Assembly (NCBI GenBank): GCA_032768795.1 | Contig: CP136491.1 | Location: 3,040,501-3,104,500 of the forward strand | Reading direction: 5' to 3' | Source of the DNA: Tremella fuciformis | Taxonomy: Eukaryota > Basidiomycota > Tremellomycetes > Tremellales > Tremellaceae | DNA: 64,000 bases | Shown here: positions 11,265 to 24,422 of the stretch, in pieces | How positions within the stretch are numbered: position 1 is the first letter of the stretch | Layout of the letters: the number at the start of each line of letters is the position of its first letter | The notes under the pieces: generated by a model | The model's input: the letters and a program-made list of their open reading frames with translations, nothing else | Databases searched by the model: none | What the model was told of the DNA's origin: nothing | Program-made: the position numbers and the translations under genes

Positions 11265-14084
11265 TCAGTCCCCGCCGAGGAGCTGCTTCCACGCCCTGCG
11301 CCCGGGCTCGACGGCCATCATGACTTTGCCTCGCTCGAGCCCAAACTCGACAATCTCGGACAAGAGGCCGAAGGTCATGGGCGGAGCGGGGCCCGCGGGG
11401 CCCGGTACCCCGGGGCGTGAGGCGCGCGTGACGCCGCCGCGCATACTGGCCTGCGCGGGCTGCAGGATGAGCGGCTGCGCCTCGTCGAGACAGCTGTGCG
11501 TCCGCTGGAAGACGGCGGTGATGTGCTGCGCCGAGACGATGGGCGACTGGGGCAGCATGAGCGCGAGGTGGAGCAAGTGCAGCAGAGCGAGGGAGAGATG
11601 GGGCCGGTACAGCGCGTACGAGTACGTTAGGGTTCGCGTCAGCTCGGGCTGCTCGTCAGCGCTGCCGCCGCACGGCGAGCGAGAGAAGACTGACCGAGCA
11701 GATGGCGTCTATCACCGCGAATGCCGCGTCGCGCGCGCGCTCGAGCTGCTGAAAGCCCTCGTGCACCGTGGTCATGTCCTCCCATACGGTTTGGGAGGCG
11801 AGGAAGATAGGGGTGGCCGTAAAGAGGACAGCATAGTTGAAGTGCAGGGACAGGATCGGGTCGGAACGCGCGGACCAGCCGCCCGCCCAGGCGTCGAGCT
11901 TCCCCCCGTACATCCGCCACACTTCCATGGCTTTATGCTGCTGGGCGTCTCGCTCTCGCCTCGCCTCAGCCTCGGCCGCGGAGTTGGGCAGAGGACCCGA
12001 GATGACGCCGGCCACGGACGTGATTGATGGAGGCGCAGAAGTCACAGAAGCTCGAGATGCAGGGCGGCCCAGACGATCAGACACGGACATGGTGTCGTCT
12101 GGCTCCTCGAACCGTGCCGACTGCTGAGCGTGATGGACTGGCAAGTCAGCATGCTCCCCGGAGGTATATCAATGATTGCTTACTCTCTGCCATCATCTCG
12201 GCGTACTCCAACCAAGCCAGCAGCTTGTAGTCTCGGTCGCGGACGGCGGCATCGCCAATAGTCCAGTCGTTCAGACGATCTCTCCATCCTGCGCTATATA
12301 TCTCCTTCGTCAGGGGCGACGAGTAGTCCGGGACGTGGCACCTAGAGACTCAGCTTCGATGAAAAGGTGAATACGAGCCGGGAAGCTCACATCGAATCCA
12401 TGATGGCGATGTAGATCCACTCGCGCCACTCGTCGTGCGTTCTGCGACTGTTCTTGATCTTGTCGAGATTCAGACTCAGGGCGTGCCCAATGGTCGTTGC
12501 AGCCATGACCGGGTCGTTCGTCCACGTCCTGTCACATCAGCCGAGTTTATGCCGCTTGAGATGTGCCACCTACACAAAGACTTCCATTGACCGGATCTCT
12601 TCGGGACTCCATCGAAGCCCTTCGCTGGTCAGACGGCCCACTTCATTTCGCACGGCTTCGGTCGCAAGCTCGCATTCGCGTTTTCCCACATCGAGGTGGA
12701 AGGTCTGCTTGCCGAGATAGTCGATGACGAGACCAGGTAGGCCTGGGGCTTCCCTTAGGCCGACGAGCCAGGGTGTAAGAGGCCACGCCCGCGTGCGATA
12801 GCTGTCCCAGATGAGCTCTGGGACGTCGACGTCGACAACCCTTGCTCGTAACTGCATGGGTGCAACCTCGCCACCAAGAGGACCTGATACGGGTGCTTGA
12901 AGACCTTGTGCTTCTTGAACGCGGGATATGTGTGCAAGTGAGTTCTGTATGGCCGCTATAGCCGCTGGGATGGAGGCGAGATTCTGTATTGCCGCCTCCA
13001 CGGCCCTCAAACGTGTCTCGACGTTGACCCCAGCGGCCCCTGGGGGCGCCGAGAAGGGCTGGACTTGGCCGGAAGGGCCGAAAGCGCCAGGAGGTGGACC
13101 CAGTATGACGGTCGCGGAGCCCGGAGGCGGACCCGGTCCGGGACCGATCGGTGGCGATGGGCCTCGAAACCCCGAGGTGATTGTGGATATAGACGTCCCA
13201 GGCGGTGGTGGCATGGGTTCTCTGGCATGGCGAAGCGCATACGCTTCTGGCGGTGGACGAGATGTGACGGGAGGCGCAGGAGCAGCTGACGAGGGGTAGA
13301 AGGGTGGTCCGGTTGGCGTTCCAGGCCGTCCTCCCATAGGTCCCGGAATGGCTCCAGTGAAGAACGGCGGCGGCCGAGAAGGCAAAGCTGATATCGACTT
13401 TGGACGTGATCGAGCTTCGAAGACGCATGCAACTCCAGCTTGACGGCAGCCTCGACATGGTACTTGGGTCGGACCGTCACATTTCATCCTGGACTAATCA
13501 GCTTGAACACCAATGCCGCTCGTCGGACATGACGTTGCGGTTACTCACTTTTGACGTCTACACCTCGTGCATGCCATCATACTTCTCGGCGCGCGTCCAG
13601 TCGTGTCTCGGGTGAATACCACGTTGTCCTCATCGATGCCTTCCATCTTTGGGCTGGTGCTCTCGCTCAGAGGACTCCTGGCGTCCATGCTTCTCCGCAT
13701 GCTCCTGCTATTAGGCCAAGTCGATTGCCACCCCGACCCGCTGGGCGGTGGACCTCCACTGCCGCTGGCAAAAGGTGGAGGAAAAGGGGTACCCGAGCTG
13801 GGCCCCGCCAAGGCTGAAGGGATCGGTGCGGGAAGATGAGCATGAGATGGGGAAGCCGTCGGGGGTCTCCCTGCAGCGGCTCCTCTCAGATCCGGGGGCG
13901 ACCTCGATCCTGGACGTGGCAGGCCGCTTCGTGATCTCGGAGGAGCAGGTTGCAGCTGAGATGGACCGGGCGGCGGTGGTCCGGGAGAGGAAGAACGACG
14001 CCGCTTTGCGGGATTCATCGCTGACACGGCGTCAGCATGTAGTCTAGATGTCACATGAGTCTTTGCTATGGCGAGCGCTGCCAT
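11265..14084 (-). CDS. Zn2Cys6 fungal transcription factor
   Basis: Nuclear DNA-binding regulator. Exons on the minus strand are 14084-13549, 13488-12574, 12528-12391, 12341-12184, 12137-11695 and 11648-11265 (857 aa, sum in frame). A Pro/Ser-rich N-terminus with a basic cluster (AKRRRSS) precedes the binuclear cluster at about residues 172-200. Its six cysteines follow C-x2-C-x6-C-x7-C-x2-C-x6-C. Intron 1 splits the cluster between CTRCRRQK and MKCDG. A long Pro/Gly-rich linker follows, then a mostly helical middle region (for example WTNDPVMAATTIGHALSL) resembling the fungal regulator middle homology region. The ATG at 14084 is the first in frame; the ATG at 14018 (MNPAKRRR) may be the true start. 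Targets are unknown. Confidence 0.85.
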
Positions 14085-17000
14085 TTGCCCGCCTCGGCTG
14101 AGTGAAACTTGGGTTCGGTTGGATGGAGGAGGCGAGGTGAGGCGTTGCAGAAGCCTAGGACAGGGGTGGGGGAGGGGGAGAAATTCCTATGACAAGAGAT
14201 GGGCCAAAGGATGCGGACGACCTATGATGCGCAAGTGACGCCCGGGTCGGCGACACGGTATATCGTCGCTGATGAGCTATCCAATATCGGGTGATCCGGG
14301 TGGGGAGGTCAAGGCCTGGGGTACAGGAAGGGACAGCAGAGGCCCCGATGCAAGTGGGGCAGAAGGAGGAGGACTTCGTTGACGTCGAAACGCAGAGGAA
14401 GTCGGGGAAGGTGAGTAATAAGGAGAGGGGAGAGTCAAGCTCACCGATGCTTGTTTCTCCAGCTCGAGGTCCACAGCTTCTGCGTCAGACGACGGCGCCT
14501 TCGCCTCCCGGCGTTCGTCCTCCCTTCAGTGTCACTGCCCGACGCCCGGGCTTGCTTGACGCTCTCTCGCTCTCTCGGGGATTACCCCCTGCCTCCGTCC
14601 GACCGATCCCACTAGCACCGCCGTCTTGCTGATGGAAGCGGCGCCAGTCAATGGAACGGCTCTCGTGGCATCGAGTGTTCCGTGTCGTGGGGAGATAGTG
14701 TCCTTTGTACTGATGTTGCGCTTGCGAGCGATGAGAGACGTTCCGGTCAAGCTGCGACGTGCAGAGTTGGTCGCTTCGGAAACGTCTGAGCTATCGTGCG
14801 GGTCGTGATGCAGCCGGGAGGATCTCCGACGATGATGATGCGCGAGATGAGCGATGTTCCGGCCGCTGAGTTTCGGGAGCGGGAGATCGGATGTGCACTG
14901 TTTCAACCTGGTGAGAAGCCGGTCGCGATATGGCCAAGAAGGGCCAGTCGAGGTCGGCGTGCCGTAAAGATCGCCCAGAGAGAGTGTGTTGCCAACGTGT
15001 GGCAAGCGATGCTGAAGAGACGGTCGGATGGTGAAGATCGTATCGATGTTGTCGAGCTCGAGGTGTCTGAACGCTTGCCGCCGCCGCTGGCCTGCCACTC
15101 GGCTTCGGCGTAGGGCGTCGGGAAGGCAGCGAAAGGGCAGGAGCACGGGACGGGAGGCGGCACAGGTCCAGGAATGATGGACGAGGCTGCTGGCTTTTGG
15201 CGGCCCGTCGCAAGATCCAAGCTGCAATTGAAGTCGTAATGTCCACCGCTCGTCCTCGACGTTGAGCTTCCCGCACAAGCCGATAAGCTGGGGCCTTGCT
15301 CTGCTCGTTGACTGCTTGGCTTGCAAAAGAGTGTCGCGCGACAGCCAGAGGTGTCAGCGTTGGGCGGCAAGTCGAGATCAAGAGGAGGTGCGGTACGGAT
15401 GTTGGTTGTCGTAATTTGATCCAGCAGAGTTGAGAGGCCCAAGGGGCCCGGCGCGCGATGCACCAGACCAACCTTGAGGCGGGTCTGAGAGGCGTACGAG
15501 CCGTAGTTAGAGCCGTGGTGTGGGAGCCGTCGAACCTGAAATGCCGTGGGCCGTGGACCCGGTATGGTACCTCCGAGGTTACGGCAGAACAAGTTGTACC
15601 TGAGTCGTGTCTCTCTTTCGCTCTTTTCCCTATTCTCCTCTGATTCCCAACGAGCGAGGGGCAGACTGAACAGAAAGCAACGATGAGAGCCGTTTGGACG
15701 GCGACGACGACGGCCAAAGAAAAATGGGAAACCGAGTGGCGGCCCTCGAGATGGCACAGCAAAACACGCAACACGCAAACGCAAGGGGGACGGGGAGGGG
15801 AGGAAGGGGGTCAGCCCTAGCGCCGCCTGCAGGCCGATGAGATGATGCGATGATCACCTGGGCGCCACGCTCCTCTTCGCACCAGCTCTCACACGGACCT
15901 CTTCTCTTTGTCGAGATCGCTCCCCCAATGGCCCCGAAGCTTCCTTTGGCTCGGCGCCCTCCCGGGAGGAAATGAAAGGGCGGGATCCAGACTGGAGGGG
16001 CAGGCAAGCTCTTTGTCTGGCTCGTTGTTCCCGTCCACCGACCGACCGACCGACCCGCAATTATCGCTAGGCATGAAAAGACTGTTCCTTTTACCGCCGC
16101 CTCCAGAAAGGAGGGCCTGACCTTGGGACACAAATCCCCACCCTGATGTAGATGATCGGTACGAGCACGGTGTGTCTGTTGATGACGATGCGTACTCTCC
16201 TTCTCATGCCTCACTCATGCATCATCATCCTCGTTTGTCCGTCCGGAAACACGGCAGGACGGAAGGGCGGGGCGGGAGTGGCGTGCGCCATCGCGCTCCT
16301 CGTCTCCGTGCATTTGTGTCGAACAAAGATAGTGTACACAGACCCAGCAGAAAGCGATGGCAAGAGGGAAAGGGACACACATGAGGTGCCGGCGGATGTC
16401 TCAGATTTTCCCAAGGCTTTGGTAAAGGGGCGAGCTGGGTGTTCCCGATCCTCCCGAGAACAGAACAAGGTTTCAGACGAGACGGGCGAGGAAGAGCCCA
16501 TTGGACCAGGGTAAGAGACGGACAACCCGCGCGGTACAAGGCACTCACGTTGCATCCCTTTCCTTGGTCTTGGTGGACTGGCTCTGGTCTTGTGGGTTTT
16601 TCCGTCGGCAACAGTCTCCTGGGTCGCTCTGGAGTAACCTGACGCCATTGCCGGGGTCCCGACCAGAGGTCCGAAGCCACCCAATTCCCCTGCGAACAAA
16701 GTCTCGGCCTTGCGCATGTGCCACGTTGTCTTAAGGCCCAGCTGCGCTTGCAGCTTTCGATCAGGGGGAGAGCAAGACGGGCAGGCGGAGTATAAGCAAC
16801 AACATCCCGTAGTCGAAACGCTTTCTCCCCGGTGTCCCGAGCCGAGCATGGGCTGCCTTAGCGTCGATCGTCGCCGCATTCCTCTCCTGCATGCGCGCTC
16901 GTTCTCTGCAGACATCTCATCAGACCTCGGTCGTCACTGATCGCTCGGGAAAGGGCAAGGGGAAGGGGCGTCCCGTGATGATTGCTTCGCAGCAGAGAGA

Positions 17001-18654
17001 TCATGCCGACCTCGAACGCCACTGACGCGATCGCTGCGTGGCTTCAGCGAGGCGATGTGATGGCTTCGCCCGTGGCCAGACGGGCTCGTTGAAACGAGGT
17101 GCTTGGCGCTTCTTCATCCGTGCTCTCTCCCATCTCATGGACACCTGCCGACAACCACTTTGCGCATCGTGACAGCACCTTCTCCCGTCTTGTAGTCGTT
17201 GCCGCATATGCCGGAAGACCCCATCCTTGTTCGGACAATGCAGTCTACCGCCTCTTCACATCTCGTAGCTCTCCAATGACAGCATGCCGAGAGCCGTCAC
17301 ACTTCCAGTTACGCCAGACGCCATGCCGCACCGCAGCCGACTCCGAGGTCCGGTCGACCTCTCGTCATTCACATAGACCCCTGTTTGCGAGTCGTCCGGG
17401 ACGACAATCCACAATGAGCCCAACGTCATCGGTGATAACGCGCAGTCCGACGGCGCGATAGTGCAAGTTCCCCAAGTGACGGATGGCATGGAGTGAGAGG
17501 GCCACAAGTGCCATGTTCTGTCTGGCGTCCATGGCAGATTGACTGAGTCATGACTCGCCTTACTCTGGTTGACAACGTACTTGTACCCTCTCTGCTGCTG
17601 GAGGCAATCACAGAAACATCGATCCTTCGGCGGAGTAAGCCAAGATGTTGTATAGGACCGGTGGTGCTGAGGAAGACGTGGACTTCCAATAGCGCGCAAC
17701 GTCACCTCTTGCGCATGCTACCAAGCTGGCGTTCCTTCATGCACGCGCTATTGCGACCGACATGCTCTTTGCTATATGTCCACAAGCTCGCATCTCAGCC
17801 ACTAAGACGGTCGACGTCTGTCTGCCCAGGACTCGCACTGTTGCAAGTCGTCTGACTCTACTGCTGTCTGTCCACCCTCGGCGTACGCCTTACGCAGACC
17901 GGACCGCAATCTTACAACACGTTCTGCTGCAGCTCCTTCTTCTGCTGCCCATATTGACGCGTATGCCATGCATCTACCCATCTCATCGCTACCTTTGTTC
18001 CTCAGCAGACTGCCAAATTTGCTTCCGTTGGGCGAGGTGGCAAGGTTTCGTCCTGGCAGCCAACACACCATCAACACCCTTCTTTTCAAACTACCTTGAC
18101 TGTACTTCTTCATACCCCTATACATCCTCGAACATCATGACTGATACGACAGCCGCGACTCAGCACGAGTACCCTGTGAGCTCGAGGCAAGGAGAATAAG
18201 CTCGACTTTGCACATACTCGGACCCGGAAAGTCATTCGCGTCCCGGTTTGATGTCCTTTTGCCCCGTTCAGTCCAGCTTCGCGACAGACGACAACGCAAC
18301 TGCCGGACGGGGTATCTTACTTCTGTATCACCTGTAGCTCTCGGTATCCTGAAACAACTCTCGTCCTCCAACCCCTCCCGCTGGCGAGCCATCCACTAGT
18401 TGGAGATTGCCCAAACCAGCAATCCCTCCTAGCAATCCTTCCATCGGCTGCCCTCCTTTGCCCACGGTCTAGTCTGGTCATCTGACCCTCAAACAAGACA
18501 TCCGGGACCTCAGACCCCTGTGCAGTCCCGCCCGCTCCCCGGTCACCGACACCGCAGAACAACAAACTCATTCGATCTCGAACACGAGGTCGATCTGCCG
18601 GACCAGCCGACACAACACGCGGTGTCCCGGAGAGGTGGCGAAGCTTGGCCCATC
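14085..18654. other. Long gene-poor region between divergent regulator genes
   Basis: About 4.6 kb lies between the transcription factor (-) and Cdh1 (+). Several ORFs overlap on both strands (for example 14532-15326 and 14903-15784 minus), but none shows a recognisable domain or a consistent exon chain. A plus-strand GTGAGT...TTTCTCCAG intron-like segment lies at 14,411-14,461 within an open frame that starts near 14,291, so a small unrecognised gene is possible. From 17.2 to 18.6 kb the sequence is pyrimidine-rich and looks like Cdh1 leader or promoter. Confidence 0.4.
16037..16055. repeat. (CCGA)n tetranucleotide repeat
   Basis: Between four and five direct copies of CCGA lie in the gene-poor region upstream of two regulator genes. 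The complementary GGTC repeat occurs at 35,791-35,822 in the promoter of the ECL1-like gene. Confidence 0.7.
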
Positions 18655-20982
18655 ATGTCAGTCTACGACACTGACTTTTCACGGCGACTTCGCTCGACTG
18701 TGCCTCCTTCGCCGTCATCACCGGGTCCACGGTTCCCTGCTCCAGGCGTTGCAGGCTTTGGGAGCGACGTCTTTGGTGACATCGCTGTTGTTCCCCCGAG
18801 TCCGAAGGACAAAGGCAGAGAGTCTCCGATGGGCGTCAGGAGAAGGGCAGATGTCGTTGTGCGCGCTTATGGCGATCGGTGAGTTGTGCTCTAGCTGACA
18901 GAAGTAGTCTGATCCTCAGGTTCATCCCTACAAGAGACACGGTCGACCTCCATGCTGCCTACCAGCTATTGCCGGATAGCTCTGGAAGCAGGCATGATCT
19001 GGTCAAACCTAAGACGAGACGGAAGAGTGGGCATGGTCAGGCGACAGATGTGGAAGCTCGTCGAGGTTGGTGGTTGATACGACTTCGGCCTGTCAAGCTG
19101 ATCAGCCTTAGAGGAGATCAACGCGACATTTACCCATCTGCTGAAGAACGAGCTGTTCTCCTCCAACACCCCACCGCGTACCTCTTCGCCTGCCCTTGGG
19201 ACTCGCGGCTCGACTCCTCGTCATGCCCAGCTTCGCCAACCCATGACATACCATGCCACCAACATTCCGATTTCCCCTGCGTCTCATCCCGTATCATCCG
19301 CTGGAGTTACTCCCTCACATCACCATCCGCCACCCGCCATGTCGGCCACTTCGGCAGAGAGAGAACGTGGGGAGAGGGACTTATCGCCTGCCTCTACCCT
19401 ACCTCCTCTGCCCCTTCACGCGCCGTCGACACCTACCTCCGGGCACGGACGTCCTCCTGGCGCCGGTCCGTCATCCTCGCACCATCGCGCACATCAAAAT
19501 CAGATTGCGCTGGCTTCCGGTCCGAGGACGGGCACGACTCCTCCCAACTCGAGTGCGAGAAAGGCAGCTTTATCGCCTCATGCTGGCGGACATGCAAGTC
19601 CATCGACCCCATCGAAGAAGCGATTGCTCAACTTCTCATCTCCTGGTGCTATGCGCATGGCTGCCCTGACGGGAGGTATCAATGGTGGCAACGGCGTTGG
19701 CTACGGCGAATTGGACGACATGCGCCATGAGAAGTATAGCCTCAGTCCAGTCGGCAATGAGAGTCAAAGAGTTTTGCTCAGTCCACGCAAGTCTGTGAGG
19801 CAGATATCCAGAACCCCGTTCAAAGTCCTGGATGCGCCAGAGCTTGCCGTGAGTCGAATCAGATCTTTCAGAACACGCAACGACTCAAATTATCGTTGCT
19901 GACATCCAGGACGATTTCTATCTCAATCTCGTGTCATGGTCGGCATCAAATGTGCTCGGCGTGGGCTTGAACAGCTGCGTATATCTGTGGAGTGCCCAAT
20001 CGAGCAGGGTCACTAAACTCTGCGATCTTTCGTCGACGACCGTGGACGGCCAGGAGGTTAGCGATAGCGTCACAGGACTGGAATGGACCAACCGGGTGAG
20101 TCTGCCTACCCAGGGACTCCATTTGGCTGACCACTCCTCAGGGCAGTATCATTGCATTAGGCACAAATCGTGGCACGGTCGAGATCTGGGACGCTGAGAA
20201 CTGCAAGAAGATTCGAACGATGACAGGGCACACTGGTCGTGTCGGGTGTCTAGCTTGGAACAACCACATCTTGTCATCCGGCTCGCGCGACCGGACCATC
20301 TTACATCGAGATACGCGCGTTCCGGAACAATACATCCGCAAGCTCTCTGGACATCACAAGCAGGAGGTGTGCGGATTGAAGTGGAATACGGATGTCGATC
20401 AACTCGCTAGTGGTGGCAACGACAACAAACTATACGTCTGGGGTGGCACGGACGCGAGACCGACCTGGCGGTTTGCCGAGCATCGAGCCGCTGTCAAAGC
20501 CATCGCGTGGAGTCCACATCAGAAAGGCGTGCTGGCCAGTGGAGGTGGTACGGCGGACAAGAAGATTCGCTTTTGGAACACTCTCACAGGAGGCCTGGTC
20601 AGCGAGCTGGACACTGGCTCACAGGTGAGTCCTTGTACGCACGCCGAGGTCCAACTCATTGCAGGTGTGCAATCTCATGTGGTCGCGCAACTCGAACGAA
20701 CTTGTCTCAACGCATGGCTACTCGGCTGGCCCTGTCCAGAACCAGATCCACATCTGGAAATACCCGTCAATGACTCAAGTGGCCACTCTCACCGGCCATA
20801 CCTATCGTGTGCTCTACTTGGCCATGTCTCCGGATGGACAAACCATTGTGACCGGAGCAGGCGACGAAACCCTTCGGTTCTGGAACGCTTTCCAGAAGGG
20901 TCGAGGAGAAACGAGGCTGCCTGGCGGCGCAGGCGGTGAAGCCAGTCAAGGTGGGCTGAACCCCTTTATGCAGATCCGCTAG
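18655..20982 (+). CDS. CDH1: APC/C activator Cdh1/Fzr1 (WD40)
   Basis: Substrate adaptor that activates the anaphase-promoting complex in late mitosis and G1. Exons are 18655-18878, 18920-19065, 19112-19848, 19910-20095, 20142-20624 and 20665-20982 (697 aa). The C-box is seen as YGDR joined to FIPTR across intron 1. It is followed by the conserved [16 protein letters not shown] segment created by joining exons 2 and 3. Then come Ser/Pro-rich sequence with many S/T-P sites, the KVLDAPEL motif that opens the propeller, and seven WD repeats (for example [26 protein letters not shown]). The protein ends in NPFMQIR, the C-terminal Ile-Arg tail used to bind APC/C. The C-box with its neighbouring motif and the IR tail favour Cdh1 over Cdc20. 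The start at 18655 is the only ATG ahead of the C-box in frame that fits. Confidence 0.95.
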
Positions 20983-21970
20983 CGGCCGGTCCGTGAGGAG
21001 AACGTATATATACCCTTTCCATCGATTACCTTCTGGGCGCTTTTCTACCACGTTTTACGTTTTGTATCGAGACCAGCATCTCCACCTCACGCGATCAAGA
21101 TCATGTCACGTTCCCCCATGCACATATATGCATGCGTGCATGCATGTTTCATCATGACGATTGACACAATAGCAGAAGCAGACGCTACTCTTGTGGACAA
21201 AGAGAAGTGGGCGCCACTGAGATGAAACGCCGGGATACTCCGAAGGGGGTACGAGTGTAGTGGACCGGCCCTGAATGGGGTGAGCCACACCCGGCCCATT
21301 GATGCCACACTCCTCCAGACCATACCAGCCAGCTCATCAAGCCTACTCTATCGTCTCTTGTGCTTTCGACTCCTATTCAAAGCTCTTCTTGCTACATCTT
21401 GCGCTTGGCTTTTTGTCCATCCCGACTCTCCTCCCGGCACCCGAAGTCGCTCATAAGGATTGGAACGCTAGGACTCGCTCGCCTGTCATCCCTCTTCGGC
21501 TCGCACCGCCGCTTCCAGCATCCTCCTTCGACCGGGACACCGACACGTCAGCATCTTCCCAACTCGTCGTGTACTTGCTCGCTCGCGACAGCAACAGACG
21601 ACCGGATCGTCCGACCTGCTGGCTTTGGCTGAGCTAGCTCGATAGCCAATCACCGCTTCGCCGCTCGCCCATGTCGGATCGGAGACGATCCCTCCAGCCT
21701 CGTCCACCACCTTCAGACCCTACTCCTCTTTTGGATTCCGAGCGAGAGAGCGACACAAGGCCCATAGCAGAGACATCAGTATCTTATTGCGCACCTCGTG
21801 AGTTGCGCCGCCTCCTTTCGACCCGCACACCGCCTTGTCTTCATTTCGAATCCACTGGCCTTCTGATAGGTTTCTTGGAGCAAGCTGGCTGGTCACGCGA
21901 GAGGCGGCCGGATCTGCGCATCATTCGCAGAGAAGCTGACAAACAGCCTCCCCTCCCCTCCTCCTTCCGC
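20983..21970. other. Cdh1 3' flank and CCR4 5' leader
   Basis: The 3' region of CDH1 includes an alternating purine-pyrimidine tract of CATG/TGCA type at about 21,117-21,151. From 21,300 the sequence is pyrimidine-rich leader of CCR4. It contains an ATG in frame with CCR4 at 21,671 and an intron-like segment 21,798-21,869 (GTGAGT...CTGATAG). Confidence 0.5.
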
Positions 21971-24422
21971 ATGTACTACCACCATCAGCAGCCAGGCGGA
22001 AGCTCCTCGGCCGCACCGCAGGGCAAACATCACGATGCGGCCGGCGGTGGCGGACCCAATGGTGATGTCCGCGCCGGCGGCGGGGGCCAGGGCGGATGGG
22101 GTCGTCATCCCCCAGCGTTCAGCCCGGGTTTACCTCTTCCTGGACAGGCGGGCTATGGCAATGGCCTGCTGGGGGGCGGCGCCTTCGGTCCGCCACCCGG
22201 TGGACCCCATCATACCGCTCATGGCGGTCCACTGCATGGCGGCACGCACGGACACGGGCTGCACCAGCATCACACTGGCCAGCATCCGCATCATCCCTCC
22301 TTTGGCGCGGGCGGCATGCACCTGGCACAACAGTCGACAGGCGGTATGGGAATGGGAGGGCATCCCGGTGGACAGTACGGAATGGGGATGTATGGGAATG
22401 CGGTACAGAATGGGCAGGGCAGCCCGCCGCGTCAGCAAGCGGAGCAGCAGATGCCAATGACCCAGTATTGGCAGCATCAGCTGCTGCGGGCAGAGGTGAT
22501 ACTTGTGGACAGTTGAAGGGGGACCAGCTGATGATCAGGCATCGCGGCTCGCGTCTGCTCCACATCATCGCGCCAGGTCAGCAGCTGTCGCTTCGAGGAT
22601 GACGAACAAGACCTCAGCGATTACCATCTCTGACCCGAACAATCGGCCCACGTCCGCTGCATCCAATCTCACAAATGGCCTCCACAAGCGGAACACCCTG
22701 TCCGTCGCTTCGACTGCCGACCGAGCGCGATCACCGCCGCCCCCGAGCGAGTCGTCTACGACCGCGACTGTAGACAATGCGGATCCGGCGACGCCTGCTC
22801 AACCCCCCGCACCACAGAAGGAGGAAGACGCAGCAGTCCCCGAACCGTGGACGGGCTTGGATCTCGGCGGCATACGACTCAAGACATTATCGACCTCCCT
22901 CTTCACCTTTTCGCACATCACCGCCCTCTATATCAATCACAACGCCCTCACAACTCTTCCCGCAGCAATCTCCAACCTTCGCCAGCTTACCGTATTGGAC
23001 GCTACAGGCAACGAGTTGACGTCTGTACCGCCAGAACTTGGTGTCTTGTGCAAGTTGAAAGACCTGTTGCTCTTCGATAACAGGCTCACCACCCTGCCGC
23101 CGGAGCTAGGAACCCTCTACCAACTGGAGACGCTTGGGATAGATGGGAACCCCATGGAGGACCGGCTGAGGAAGCTTCTGGCGGAGGAAGGAACAAGCGG
23201 ACTCATCGCACACTTGCGCGACTCGTGCCCCATGGGTCCGCCGCCCCCCGAGCGATTGTGGATTCCGGTTGAGGACGATTCCACAGATCCCGAGGCTGGC
23301 AAGCAGGAATCGTTCACTGCCCTGTCATACAATATCCTGTGCCATCATTTCGCGCCAGGCTCTTCATACTCGTACACTCCTTCTTGGGCCCTCGACTGGA
23401 GCTTCAGGAAGACGACCATCCTCTCGGAGATTGTCAACGCTTCGGCCGACATTGTCTGTTTGCAAGAGTGCGACAATGAGCAATTCTCGGACTTTTTCCT
23501 GCCCGAATTGCAGCGACATGGTTACGAGGGCTCCCACTTCTCACGCTCCCGTGCGCGCACGATGCACCTTGACGAGGCGAAGCAAGTCGATGGCTGTGCG
23601 ACATTCTGGAAAGACGCCACCTTCTCTCTGATCGAGACTCAGGTGGTCGAGTTCAACCAGGTCGCCCTGCAGAAGCACGACATGCGGACTGATGATATGT
23701 TCAATCGGGTCATGTCGCGTGATAACATCGCCAATGTGTGCGAGTTTGAGTTTAGGCAGTCTGGTGCTCGCCTTCTGGTCGCCAACTCGCATATCTATTG
23801 GGATCATCGGTACCGAGATGTGAAGCTCGTCCAGGTCGGCATGTTGCTGGAGGAACTGGAGAAGATCGTCGACCAATTCTCCCGCCTGCCCGCCAAACTC
23901 GACATCAACCAAGAGTACAACAATGGCAAGCCACCTTCATACGACCCACGACAGAAAGGCCGGGATATCCCTCTTCTGCTCTGCGTTGATCTGAACTCTT
24001 TGGCTCACTCGGCCGTTTACGACTTCCTCTCGACAGGCGAGATTCCGCCGAATCACGAGGACTTCATGTCGCATCTGTATGGTCATTACACCAATCGTGG
24101 TCTGCGACACCATCTCGGACTCAGGAGTTCATGTGCCAGTTTTGGGGAGATGAGGATGACCAACTACACGCCTACTTTCGATTCTGCTATCGATTACATC
24201 TTCTTCAGTCATCGCACGCTCAAGGTCACGAGCGTGCTCGGGGACGTGGACAGGTCTTATCTCGACAAGGTCGTGGGGTTCCCAAACGCCCACTTCCCGT
24301 CAGAGTAAGTTTGCACCTTCAGCGCTTAGCGCTTAGGACGTTCGGCAGGAATGCTGACGTGTAGCCACATCCCGGTCTTCGCCCAGTTCCGCGTCAAGGG
24401 TCAGACCGACCCCGAAGCTTAG
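21971..24422 (+). CDS. CCR4: CCR4-type poly(A) deadenylase
   Basis: Catalytic 3'-5' exonuclease of the Ccr4-Not complex, which shortens mRNA poly(A) tails in the cytoplasm. Exons are 21971-22495, 22539-24304 and 24365-24422 (782 aa). The N-terminus is Gly/His/Gln-rich. An LRR domain (about residues 280-390) contains ITALYINHNALTTLP and LLLFDNRLTTLPPELG repeats; it contacts Caf1 in known complexes. The endonuclease/exonuclease/phosphatase domain follows, with SYNILC, DIVCLQECD (catalytic Glu), ANSHIYWD, LLLCVDLNSL and HFPSDHIPV, the last formed across the final intron. All expected catalytic blocks are present. An in-frame ATG at 21,671 would add 100 residues if an intron-like segment were retained. 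The ATG at 21971 (MYYHHQQ) is preferred because the upstream part looks like leader. Confidence 0.96.
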
